NCBI GenBank assembly: GCA_041660925.1
Contig: JBAZVI010000006.1
Coordinates: 214,496-278,495, forward strand
Source: Elusimicrobiota bacterium
Lineage (GTDB): Bacteria > Elusimicrobiota > Elusimicrobia > UBA1565
DNA length: 64,000 bases
Reading direction: 5' to 3'
Of this stretch, positions 17,530 to 25,166 are shown in pieces. The notes beneath the pieces were generated by a model. That model saw only the letters and a program-made list of their open reading frames with translations, was not told the origin of the DNA and searched no databases. The translations under genes were made by a program, and so were the position numbers. The number at the start of each line of letters is the position of its first letter. The first letter of the stretch is position 1.

Positions 17530-17809
17530 AAGAGCACCTAAAATAACCTGGGGTGGCCTTGGAAGCCCCGAGATGGGGTCGAGACCGCGGCGGGACGCCG
17601 GGGGCATAGCCGCAGCGCTATGTACCCGGCGGCCCAACAATGGTATCGGCCCTATATCGGGGCTTCCCTTCGGGCGAGGCCGATTTCGACCCGCCTGCGT
17701 TGTTGCCGCGACGCGTACATACCTTCGGGTATGCCCGCGCCGCGGGCGCCGCGCATTCGAGCCAAACTCGGCCCCGCCAAGGCCGCCCCAGGTTATTTTA
17801 GGTGCTCTA
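17530..17809. repeat. Long inverted-repeat element E3
   Basis: Ends 17531-17562 and about 17777-17808 match as inverted repeats of about 32 bp with one mismatch (AGAGCACCTAAAATAACC inward). The right-hand TAG (17809-17807) is the stop codon of the PilZ-like gene; the left end reads AAG instead of TAG. Internal hairpins such as CATAGC/GCTATG and CATACC-TTCG-GGTATG match the layout of E1, E2 and E4. The rest of the 17385-17806 gap holds no gene. Confidence 0.78.
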
Positions 17810-18118
17810 AGAAGCGAGGAGGGCGACGAGCGCCTTGGCCAGGCGCGCCTGGAGCCCCTCGTCGAGGAAGCGGAGCTCGGCGACGAAGTAGCCGTCGAGG
17901 TCGCGGAACACCTTCAGCACGTCGGCGCGGGAGAGCTCCGCCTTCTCGGAGGCGGCCTCGAAGCTCAGGCGCACGACGTCGCCCTTCGCCAGGCGCGTCA
18001 GCGTGGCGACCCGGCCGCCCTTCGCGTGGAGCTCCACGAAGCGGCCCCAGCCCTCCATGCGCCCGTCGCTCTCGGGGAAGACGAAGGAGAGCGGGACGTG
18101 GCGCGGGGACGAGGTCAT
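17807..18118 (-). CDS. PilZ-like domain protein
   Basis: A 103-aa protein that looks like a compact PilZ-type beta barrel: a short basic start (SSPRHVPLSFVF), a central ATLTRLAKGDVVRLSFE strand pair, then LKVFRDLDGYFVAELRFLD. PilZ domains bind cyclic di-GMP, but the RxxxR and (D/N)xSxxG motifs are weak or absent, so binding is doubtful. Its start overlaps the stop of the pseudo-receiver/propeller gene by 4 nt. Its TAG stop is the end of element E3. The assignment is tentative. Confidence 0.5.
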   Translation of the reverse strand: MTSSPRHVPLSFVFPESDGRMEGWGRFVELHAKGGRVATLTRLAKGDVVRLSFEAASEKAELSRADVLKVFRDLDGYFVAELRFLDEGLQARLAKALVALLAS

Positions 18119-19266
18119 CGGGGCTCGAGCGCGACCGAATGCACGAAGACCCGGCCCGGCTCGTCGCCCTTGGGGAGGCGCTCGGCCGCGGTCCAGAAGC
18201 GCTTGCCGTCGAAGGCGAGCCCGGTCGGCTTCCAGCCGCCGCGGCGGTACTCGGGCAGGACCACGCGGCGCAGGATGCGCTGCGGGTCGGCGATGTCGTG
18301 CTCGAGGAGCTCGCGGTTGCCGCCGTCGAGCGACCAGAGGGAGCGCCCGTCGTAGGCCAGCGCGACGGAGCGCGCGCCCGGGTAGCGGTAGCTCGCCGCG
18401 ATGCTGAGCTGCGCGTCGAAGACGCGCTTATGCAGGCGGTTGTCCTTCGCGTCGCAGGTCCAGAGATAGAGGCCGTCGTAGGCCATGCCGACGGTCTGCG
18501 GGGCGGCGTCGTCGAAGCGGCCGAGGACGCCGAGCTTGTCGTCGAGCATGTGCTTGACGATGCTGCGCGGAGCGGAGGCGACCCAGAGGGAGTCGGCCGC
18601 GAAGGCCATCGCGCCGGGGATCTCGTTGGGGAAGTGCCGCGTCCCCGCGACCTCGAGCGTCCGGGCGTCGTGGCGGTACACCGTCTGCGAGAACCAGTCC
18701 GAGACCCAGAGCTGCTTGTCGCGGAAGGCCAGCCCGGCCGGATGGTTGTAGGGCAGCGCCCACTCGGTGGGCTCCGGAGCCGGCGGCGGCGGCGGCGTAC
18801 GGTAGGCGAGGTAGCCGGCCGCGAAGAGCAGGACCGCGAGCACGGCGGCGAAGCGGAGCACCGGCGAGCGCGTCACGACCGGCGGCGGCAGGATCTGGAA
18901 CTCCGTGCCCTCCGCGCGCAGGGCTTTGGAGAGCGCGGCGGCGAGGTTCTCCGGCGTCCAGGGCGCGCCCACGACCTCGAAGGCGCCCAGGCGCAGGAGC
19001 TCGACGGCGCGCGCGGCGCTGCGCGGCTTGAGCGCGACGACGACGGGGATCAGCGGGGCCGCGCGCCGGAGCTCGGCGAGGACCCCCTCGGGGTCCTCCC
19101 GGCCTTCGACGGCGGCGAGCACGGCGGCGGGGCGCTCCCTGAGCACGAGCTCGAGGAGGTCCTTGAGCTCTCCGGCGCGCAGGGTCCGGTGCCCGCGCTC
19201 CTCGACGGCGAGGCGGAGCTCCTCGCGGGTCTCCGCGTCGCGGGCGAAGAGCGCGATGACGGACAT
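18115..19266 (-). CDS. Pseudo-receiver, membrane anchor and beta-propeller protein
   Basis: A 383-aa protein with three parts. Residues about 1-125 have a receiver-like fold but lack the phosphoacceptor aspartate (AAVLAAVEGRED at the expected strand). One membrane helix follows at about 137-156 (FAAVLAVLLFAAGYLAY), then a proline linker. Residues about 170-383 contain repeats with GLAFRDKQLWVSD, MAYDGLYLWTCD and LAYDGRSLWSLD, a beta-propeller likely outside the membrane. It sits between the LysM outer-membrane protein (adjacent, no gap) and the PilZ-like gene (ATGA overlap). It could pass an outside signal inward; the function is not known. Confidence 0.7.
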   Translation of the reverse strand: MSVIALFARDAETREELRLAVEERGHRTLRAGELKDLLELVLRERPAAVLAAVEGREDPEGVLAELRRAAPLIPVVVALKPRSAARAVELLRLGAFEVVGAPWTPENLAAALSKALRAEGTEFQILPPPVVTRSPVLRFAAVLAVLLFAAGYLAYRTPPPPPAPEPTEWALPYNHPAGLAFRDKQLWVSDWFSQTVYRHDARTLEVAGTRHFPNEIPGAMAFAADSLWVASAPRSIVKHMLDDKLGVLGRFDDAAPQTVGMAYDGLYLWTCDAKDNRLHKRVFDAQLSIAASYRYPGARSVALAYDGRSLWSLDGGNRELLEHDIADPQRILRRVVLPEYRRGGWKPTGLAFDGKRFWTAAERLPKGDEPGRVFVHSVALEPR

Positions 19267-20703
19267 CTATCGGGTCCTGGGAGCCGGGATGGTCAGGACG
19301 GCGTTCTCGACGGGGAGGCCGCGCTCGACCTTGTCGGGGTTCGCCTCGAAGACCTGCTCCCAGAGCCCGCCGTCCCCGTAGTACTCCTTCGAGATGCTGC
19401 GCAGGGTCTCGCCCGCCTTCACGACGTGCTTGCGCGGGAAGCCGGAGGGAGCGGCCTTGGCCGGAACGCGGGCGGGCTTCGGCCTGGCCTGCGGGGCCGG
19501 GGCGGGAGCGGGCGCGGCGGTCTCGGGGTACGGCACGGGGAGAGCGGGGAGCGCCTCGGAGCGGGGGCCGGGGCCTTCGACGGGGCTCGGGGCCCCCTGC
19601 GGATGGTTGAGCTCGTACTGCGCGCGCTCGAGGCGGAGCTCCGAGTCGCGCAGGCGCTCCTGCACCTCTTTGAGCCGCTGCTGCTGGGCCTGGACCTGCC
19701 CCTCGACGCTGGTCTTGTCGGCCTCGGCGGAGGCGACCTGCCCTTCGAGGGTCTTGCGCCGGTCCTCGAGGTCCCCGATATCGGTGCGCAGGTCCTCGGC
19801 GCGGCGCGCGGCCGAGCCCACGTAGCGCCCGGAGAAGGGCGGCGCGCCGAACTTGTAGGTGGCGGTGAGCTGGCAGCCGCCGCCGGAGCGGCGGAAGCCC
19901 GCCCACGGGACCGTCATGGCGACGTCGATGATGAGCGGGGAGAAGTTGGCCCCGAAACCGAAGGCGTAGTTGCCCACGCCGTCGAGGGGCAGGCCCTTGC
20001 CCGCGCGGACCTTCAGGAGCTGCTCGAAGAAGTCCACCTCGACGCCGGGGAAGAACTGGGTGAGGCTTTCGCGCACGCGCAGGTCGCCGGCGAGGAGGAA
20101 GCGCTTGTAGAGGCGGTAGCCCACGCCGAGGTTCAGCGAGGGGTCGGGGACCTTGAGCCCGGTGGTGAGTCCGGTCACCGAGGCGCCGGCCTTGAGCCCG
20201 CTGCCGGAGTCGAAGAGCGCGCCGAAGTCGATGCCGGGGCCGAACTTGGACGGGGAAGACGGGTCCTTCGAGACGTTGACGAAGCGCACGTTCGCACCGA
20301 GCTTCAGCGGCATCTTCAGGTAGAGCTGCGGCACGCGGATCTGGTGCGAGAAATGCAGGAGGAAGGCGTCCTTGTCGCCGCCGTTGTTCTGCCGCAGGTT
20401 CGTGAACGAGGCGCCGACGGTGGAGCCGGGGAGGATCGGGAGCGGGCGCGTGTAGGTCGCGGTCTCCAGGGTGAGCATCCCGACGGGGGAGTGCATCCTC
20501 GCCACCCCGCCGTGCACCTGCGTATAGTCGCTTCCCGCGAGGCCGGCCGGGTTGAAGTACATCGCCTCGGGGCCCTCGGCGACGGCCGTGTAGGCGTAGC
20601 CCATGCCCATGGGGCGGGCGCCGGGGACGACGTCGTTGAACATGGCCGCGCGCGCCGCCGACGGCGCGAGGAGGAAGGCGAGCAGCAGGAGGCCTTTCTT
20701 CAT
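19267..20703 (-). CDS. Outer-membrane beta-barrel protein with coiled coil and LysM
   Basis: A 478-aa exported protein. The signal peptide ends near residue 19. The N-terminal half resembles PorV/UPF0164-type outer-membrane proteins (GARPMGMGYAYTAVAEGPEA, YFNPAGLA). A coiled coil follows at about 285-350, then a Pro/Ala linker and a C-terminal LysM domain (HVVKAGETLRSISKEYYGD), which binds peptidoglycan. So it likely ties an outer-membrane barrel to the wall. It leads a three-gene operon. TATAAT (minus strand 20717-20712) lies 8 nt before the ATG, suggesting a leaderless transcript. Confidence 0.75.
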   Translation of the reverse strand: MKKGLLLLAFLLAPSAARAAMFNDVVPGARPMGMGYAYTAVAEGPEAMYFNPAGLAGSDYTQVHGGVARMHSPVGMLTLETATYTRPLPILPGSTVGASFTNLRQNNGGDKDAFLLHFSHQIRVPQLYLKMPLKLGANVRFVNVSKDPSSPSKFGPGIDFGALFDSGSGLKAGASVTGLTTGLKVPDPSLNLGVGYRLYKRFLLAGDLRVRESLTQFFPGVEVDFFEQLLKVRAGKGLPLDGVGNYAFGFGANFSPLIIDVAMTVPWAGFRRSGGGCQLTATYKFGAPPFSGRYVGSAARRAEDLRTDIGDLEDRRKTLEGQVASAEADKTSVEGQVQAQQQRLKEVQERLRDSELRLERAQYELNHPQGAPSPVEGPGPRSEALPALPVPYPETAAPAPAPAPQARPKPARVPAKAAPSGFPRKHVVKAGETLRSISKEYYGDGGLWEQVFEANPDKVERGLPVENAVLTIPAPRTR

Positions 20704-20711
20704 GGCGGCTC

Positions 20712-20717
20712 ATTATA
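20712..20717 (-). promoter_or_regulatory. TATAAT box 8 nt before a start codon
   Basis: A perfect -10 hexamer lies 8 nt upstream of ATG 20703; the -35 region is weak. It predicts a leaderless mRNA for the LysM outer-membrane gene. Confidence 0.5.
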
Positions 20718-20720
20718 CAA

Positions 20721-20811
20721 CACGGGGCTTCCGACGGCTACGCGGGTCGGAAGCCCCGTGGGAGCAAATCAGCGCTTCCGGGCACGAACATGGCACGGCC
20801 CGGAAGCGCTG
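20721..20811. repeat. Two hairpins in a divergent gap
   Basis: A perfect 15-bp hairpin (20721-20735 with 20746-20760, CACGGGGCTTCCGAC) is followed by a second one with arms CAGCGCTTCCGGGC and GCCCGGAAGCGCTG (about 20770-20811). The second resembles the hairpin at 49237-49277. Confidence 0.6.
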
Positions 20812-20816
20812 AGATG

Positions 20817-20845
20817 TTGACAAGTCCGCGCTATCTCGGTACTCT
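20817..20845 (+). promoter_or_regulatory. Promoter abutting a start codon
   Basis: TTGACA (20817-20822), a 17-bp spacer and TACTCT (20840-20845), then only 7 nt to ATG 20853. This fits a leaderless transcript. Confidence 0.65.
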
Positions 20846-20852
20846 GCGCCGG

Positions 20853-21677
20853 ATGACCCGTTCCGAGGACAGCTCCGCCATCCCGTTCATGCTGCTGGTC
20901 TTCCTCTTCGTCAACGTCGCCCTCGTGGTCGTGGGCTGGCACGTCCGCCAGATGCGCCGCGCCGAGTACGGCGGCGGCGGCCTCGATCTCTCGGCCCCCG
21001 CGTCGACGCCGAAGAGCGCCCTCGCCCGTCCGCTCGGGGGAGGGACGCCCCCCCCGGCCGAGGCGCCCGTCGGCCCGGCCCCGGAGCGCGCCGCACCGGC
21101 GGTCCTCGCGGGCGCGCCTTCCTCCGTCGTGCCGGAGCGGCTCGGCCCCGCGAAGCCCGCGCCGCGCGCGCCGGCCGCCGCGCCGAGCCCGCTGCGCGCC
21201 GCGGCCCGCCTCTACTTCAAGCTCAAGTCCTCTCCCCGCTTCCGCTCCTCCGAGACGATCCGGAAGTGGAAGCAGGAGTTCCTCGCCCAGCCCGACCTGC
21301 GCGCGCTCGACGCGCGCTACCGGCGGGACGGGGACGCGGCCGCGTTCCTCAAGGGGCTGGCCCGCTCGCCGAACCTCCGGCCCCTGCTCGCCCGGCACAT
21401 CGCCGAGCCCGACGCGCAGGCCTTCGTCAAGGAGCTCGCCGCCAAGCCCGAGACGCTCTCCGCCGCCCGCTCCCTCGGCTCCGACGACGCCGTGCGCGCC
21501 GCCCTGCGCGGCCTCAAGGTCCCGGGACTCCCCTCCCTCGACGCGGCCGCGCCCGCCGTGGACCCCGGGATGAAGAAGACCTCGGAGGCCATCCGCCGGA
21601 CGAAGCAGAACTCCGCGCTCAAGGGCATGCTCGAGGACGGGGGCGCCCCGGGCCTCGACGAGCGGAGCCGCAAGTGA
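20853..21677 (+). CDS. Membrane-anchored hypothetical protein, 274 aa
   Basis: Residues about 10-31 form one transmembrane helix (IPFMLLVFLFVNVALVVVGW), followed by a long Ala/Pro-rich linker and a helical C-terminal domain (about 120-235) with charged repeats such as ARLYFKLKSSPRF and RSPNLRPLLARHI. No family is recognised. The ATG at 20853 is preferred because a promoter ends 7 nt before it. The next gene has the same plan (short N-terminus, one helix, low-complexity linker, helical domain), so the two are probably distant paralogues acting together. Confidence 0.65.
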   Translation: MTRSEDSSAIPFMLLVFLFVNVALVVVGWHVRQMRRAEYGGGGLDLSAPASTPKSALARPLGGGTPPPAEAPVGPAPERAAPAVLAGAPSSVVPERLGPAKPAPRAPAAAPSPLRAAARLYFKLKSSPRFRSSETIRKWKQEFLAQPDLRALDARYRRDGDAAAFLKGLARSPNLRPLLARHIAEPDAQAFVKELAAKPETLSAARSLGSDDAVRAALRGLKVPGLPSLDAAAPAVDPGMKKTSEAIRRTKQNSALKGMLEDGGAPGLDERSRK

Positions 21678-21695
21678 GGAGCCCGCGCGCCCTTC

Positions 21696-21724
21696 TTGAC
21701 ACGCCGCATCCGAGGTGCCATACT
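21696..21724 (+). promoter_or_regulatory. Promoter of the 329-aa membrane-anchored protein
   Basis: TTGACA (21696-21701), a 17-bp spacer and CATACT (21719-21724). ATG 21745 lies 20 nt downstream; an in-frame TTG at 21730 lies only 5 nt away. Confidence 0.6.
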
Positions 21725-21744
21725 TCGCGTTGACGGCCCTGACG

Positions 21745-22734
21745 ATGAACGAGAACAAGTCCCTCTACCTCTTCGGCTCGGTCCTGGCGGTGCTCACCGT
21801 CGGGGCGCTGGGCGTCCTCTTCGTCTTCATGAAGCCGGCGAGCGTCAAGGAGGCCGAGGTCATCGGACTCTCCTCCACCCATTTCCCCGACGCGGGAGGG
21901 AAGGGCGCGAACGCCCCGGCCGCCTCCGTCGCCGCCGCTCCGACGACGACCGCCCCCGTCCAGACCGGCCCTTCCTCCCTCTCCTTCATCCAGAGGGGCG
22001 AGGGCGTCGAAGGCGCCGGCGGCGCCGGCGGGGGCATGGGGACGACGAAGGACGCGGAGACGGCCGCCGCGCGCGGCGACGCCTCCGGGGTCCTAAGCGA
22101 GCTGCGCAAGGGCAACGAGAGCGACCGCCGAGCCGCGGCGACGCGCACCCGCGCGACGATGCAGGCCGTCGTCGACGCCGTCCACGAAGCGCAGCCCTCC
22201 TGGTACCGGGAGTTCCTCTCCCACCGGGAGCTCAAGCGCATCGCCGACCAGTACGACCGGAACAAGGATTTCCGCGCCTTCGTCGGGGCCCTCGCCGACT
22301 CGGGCGTCTTCATGAAGATGCTCGCCGCGAAGGCCGGCACGAGCGGGATGCGCGCGGTCGTCCGCTCCATCTTCGGCGACGAGCGCCTCGCGCGCGACGT
22401 GCGCCGCGTGGCCGACGAGAACGCCGACGAGCCCAAGCTCGCCGCCATCGTCAAGAAGTACGGCCGCAAGTGCGGCCTCCCCAGGGACCTCCTCGCGGGC
22501 GCGGGCGCCGACGCCGCCGAGGAACCGGCGCCGGTCGCGGCGCCGAAGGCGACGCGGCGCACGAGCGCCGCCCCCAAGCTCCAGTTCAAGACCTTCGACA
22601 ACGGCCGCGGCTCCTCAGGCAGCCAGTTCCGCGGCGGCCAGCTCGGCGGCGGCCAGCAGCAGCAGCAGGCCCCTGCGGGTCTCCCCCCCGGCATGGACGT
22701 CGAGCAGCTGAAAAAACAGTACGGAGCCAAGTAA
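21745..22734 (+). CDS. Membrane-anchored hypothetical protein, 329 aa
   Basis: One transmembrane helix at about 8-30 (LFGSVLAVLTVGALGVLFVF) is followed by an Ala/Gly-rich linker, a charged helical domain (about 125-250, with QPSWYREFLSHRELKRIADQ) and a Gly/Gln-rich tail. No enzyme motif is seen. It has its own promoter and follows a gene of similar design. Start choice is uncertain: in-frame TTG 21730 and GTG 21715 would add a few residues, but ATG 21745 gives a standard membrane-anchor N-terminus. Confidence 0.65.
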   Translation: MNENKSLYLFGSVLAVLTVGALGVLFVFMKPASVKEAEVIGLSSTHFPDAGGKGANAPAASVAAAPTTTAPVQTGPSSLSFIQRGEGVEGAGGAGGGMGTTKDAETAAARGDASGVLSELRKGNESDRRAAATRTRATMQAVVDAVHEAQPSWYREFLSHRELKRIADQYDRNKDFRAFVGALADSGVFMKMLAAKAGTSGMRAVVRSIFGDERLARDVRRVADENADEPKLAAIVKKYGRKCGLPRDLLAGAGADAAEEPAPVAAPKATRRTSAAPKLQFKTFDNGRGSSGSQFRGGQLGGGQQQQQAPAGLPPGMDVEQLKKQYGAK

Positions 22735-22737
22735 CGA

Positions 22738-22810
22738 GCTCGGCACCGTCCGCTCGGTGCCTGATACCCGGTTCCACGGGTGTCTGGCACCGCTCGATTC
22801 GGTGCCGAGC
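22738..22810. repeat. 73-bp dispersed structured repeat, copy 1
   Basis: Outer arms GCTCGGCACCG (22738-22748) and CGGTGCCGAGC (22800-22810) are perfect inverted repeats; an inner stem pairs GGTGCC with GGCACC around TACCCG/CGGGTG. A second 73-bp copy lies at 39439-39511 with paired changes in the arms. Confidence 0.75.
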
Positions 22811-22965
22811 ATGTACTGAGTACTAAAAGCCGGAGCTCCCCTCCCTGCCCTCCCCTGAAGGGGAGGGAGTTAGGGAAAGCAAACCCCGATAGCGCCGCTC
22901 ATTCCATAATCCTCTCCGATGTTCTAGAATCGTTCACCATCGCGCGCGCGCGCGGGGAGGACATC

Positions 22966-23280
22966 ATGCCCCATGTCGTGACCGAGAAGTGCCTGGGAGA
23001 AGTCTACGCGGCCTGCGTCGAGGGCTGCCCCGTCGAGGCGTTCCACCCCGGCGAGTACAAGGGACAGCCGTTCATGGTCATCGACCCGGACCTCTGCATC
23101 GACTGCGGGGTCTGCCTCCCCGAATGCCCGATCGGCGCCATCGTCGGCTCGGTCGACGACAGCCCGGAGTGGGCGAAGGTCAACGCCGAGCTCTCCCCCG
23201 TCTTCAAGAGCAACCCGAAGGCGACGCCTCGCGACCAGAAGGAAGCCCCGCACAAGCCGGAGAACAAGCTGGTCAAGTGA
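22966..23280 (+). CDS. 7Fe-type ferredoxin
   Basis: A 104-aa soluble electron carrier. The N-terminal cluster ligands are spaced as in 7Fe ferredoxins (CLGEVYAACVEGCPVEAF), and the second cluster has the complete CIDCGVCLPECPIGAI motif. A Lys/Pro/Asn-rich tail follows. GGGGAGGAC precedes the ATG. Its stop overlaps the GTG of the next gene, so it is the first gene of a tightly coupled operon with two wall-hydrolase proteins and a GAF/PAS protein, an unexpected setting for a ferredoxin. Confidence 0.9.
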   Translation: MPHVVTEKCLGEVYAACVEGCPVEAFHPGEYKGQPFMVIDPDLCIDCGVCLPECPIGAIVGSVDDSPEWAKVNAELSPVFKSNPKATPRDQKEAPHKPENKLVK

Positions 23281-25166
23281 GGCTGATCCACCTCTCCCCG
23301 CGCGACCTCGAAGGCGCTTCGACCGCGGGTCTGCGCCGCCTGAGCTTCGAGAAAGGCCTCCTCGAGGGCTCGGGGACCCTGGAATCCCCCGTCCTCGAGG
23401 CGGCCTTCCCCTTCGACCGCCTGCTCGGCTCGTGGAGCGCCGACGTCCCCGTCGGCGCCGCCGTCGAGATGCGGGTGCAGGTCCGCGCGGGCGGCGCCTG
23501 GTCGAAGTGGTACCGGCTTCCCCGCTGGGAGGAAGGCGCCTCGACGAGCTTCCCCGACCAGGCCGACGAGGTCGGGCGGGTCGGCGCCGACACCCTGCTG
23601 CTCGCGCGCAAGGCCGACGCCTTCCGCTACCGCCTCATCCTCGAGGGCGGCCGCCGGGGCAAGCCGCGTCTGCGGCGCGTGGCGGTGAGCTACGACGACG
23701 CCTCCCTCCCGCTGCCTCCCGCCGCGCCGTTCGTCCACGGTCCCTGGGTCCGGGAGCTCGAGCTCGCCGCGCGCTCGCAGATGGAGGAGGACGAGCGCCA
23801 CCGCAACGACATCTGCAGCCCGACTTCGCTCGCGATGGTGCTCGAGTACTACGGCCGGAAGCTCTCGACGGAGAAGGTCGCCGCGCTCGTGCGCGACACC
23901 GGCGCGGGCATCTCCGGGAACTGGACGCTCAACGTCGCCTGCGCGGGAACCCTCGGCCTCTGCGGCGAGGCGGCGTGGCTCCCCTCCCTCGAGGACCTCC
24001 AGGAGGAGATCGCCGCGGGCCGCCCGGTCGTGGTCTCCATGACCTACTCGGAGGACGAGCTCCACGGCGCCCCGCTCAAGCGCACGAAGGGGCACCTCGG
24101 CGTCGTCGCCGGCTTCACGGCCGAGGGCGACGTCGTCGTCTACGACCCCGCCGCCCCGGACCGCTCGAGCGTGCGCCGCGTCTACCTCCGCCGCGAGTTC
24201 GAGCTCGCTTGGCTGCGCAACAAGCGGGGATTGAGCTACCTCCTCGCCGAGCGCTTCCCCGAGGAGCTCCGCGTAGGAGTGGCCACGGCGGACCTGCGCA
24301 CCGCGCCGCGCGCCGCCTCGCGCCCCGACCCGATGGACCGGCTCCTGGGCTCCCAGCTCCTCTACGGGGAGCGGGTGCGCGTCCTCTCCGCCCGCGGGGA
24401 CTGGGCGCGCGTCGAGGCCCTCGAGCAGGAGCACTGCGCCCGCGACGGACGCTGGTCGGGCTATCCCGGCTGGGTGCGCGCCGACGCGCTCACCAAGGGC
24501 CTGCTGCCCTACCGCCCGGGGAACGTCCTGCGCGCCAAGCGCACCGAGATCCACGCGGACGACGGCTCGGTGGACCTCACCCTGCCGCTCGGCGCGCGCC
24601 TCTCCTCGGAAGGCGCGTCCCCGCGCGACACCGTGGTCCTCGTCGACGGGCGCCGCGTCCACGTCGAGACCGGCCACCTGCGTCCGCTCGAGCCGCCCGC
24701 GCCCGCCGAGGTCGCGCGCCGGGAGATCCTCGAGACCGCCGCGCTCTTCCTCGGCGACCGCTACGTCTGGGGCGGGCGCTCCTCGCTGCAGCGCCGCGCC
24801 GGCTGGGGCGTCGACTGCTCGGGGCTCACGCACCTCTCCTATCGCGCGGTGGGGCTCTCGATCCCCCGCGACGCGCACGACCAGTACCTGCGCTCCCGGC
24901 GCCTGCGGCGCGAAGAGCTCCGCCCCGGCGACCTCGTCTTCCTCACCGCGGGGGAGCGGAGCGACGAGATCGACCACGTCATGCTCTACGCGGGCGGGGA
25001 CGGCCTCATCGAGAGCCGCAGCCACCCGGGGAAGACCCTGCGCACGACCTTCATGGAGCGCTTCGGCGCCGCGCTCGACTCCGTCGAGGACGGCGCCGTG
25101 CTCCTCGACCGCAGCGGCCGCAAGCCGCGGCGACGCAAGATCCGCTTCGGAGGCTTCCTGCCGTGA
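23277..25166 (+). CDS. C39-like peptidase fused to SH3-like and NlpC/P60 domains
   Basis: A 629-aa protein starting at a GTG that overlaps the ferredoxin stop. Residues about 1-150 are beta-rich. A C39-like papain-fold domain follows (about 170-340): ICSPTSLAMVLEYYG with the catalytic Cys and KGHLGVVAGF with the His. SH3-like segments come next, then an NlpC/P60 domain (about 480-600): DRYVWGGRS, GVDCSGLTHLSY with the catalytic Cys, and DHVMLYAG with the His. Two cysteine-peptidase folds in one chain suggest wall-peptide cleavage. No obvious signal peptide is seen, so export is unclear. Confidence 0.82.
   Translation: MRLIHLSPRDLEGASTAGLRRLSFEKGLLEGSGTLESPVLEAAFPFDRLLGSWSADVPVGAAVEMRVQVRAGGAWSKWYRLPRWEEGASTSFPDQADEVGRVGADTLLLARKADAFRYRLILEGGRRGKPRLRRVAVSYDDASLPLPPAAPFVHGPWVRELELAARSQMEEDERHRNDICSPTSLAMVLEYYGRKLSTEKVAALVRDTGAGISGNWTLNVACAGTLGLCGEAAWLPSLEDLQEEIAAGRPVVVSMTYSEDELHGAPLKRTKGHLGVVAGFTAEGDVVVYDPAAPDRSSVRRVYLRREFELAWLRNKRGLSYLLAERFPEELRVGVATADLRTAPRAASRPDPMDRLLGSQLLYGERVRVLSARGDWARVEALEQEHCARDGRWSGYPGWVRADALTKGLLPYRPGNVLRAKRTEIHADDGSVDLTLPLGARLSSEGASPRDTVVLVDGRRVHVETGHLRPLEPPAPAEVARREILETAALFLGDRYVWGGRSSLQRRAGWGVDCSGLTHLSYRAVGLSIPRDAHDQYLRSRRLRREELRPGDLVFLTAGERSDEIDHVMLYAGGDGLIESRSHPGKTLRTTFMERFGAALDSVEDGAVLLDRSGRKPRRRKIRFGGFLP

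Noticed and set aside
17620..20820. A plus-strand open frame of over 1000 codons opposite the LysM, pseudo-receiver and PilZ-like genes
   Set aside because: It is an antisense shadow caused by high third-position GC; the minus-strand frames have signal peptides, domains and ordered starts, while this one is Arg/Ala/Gly/Leu-rich without any domain.
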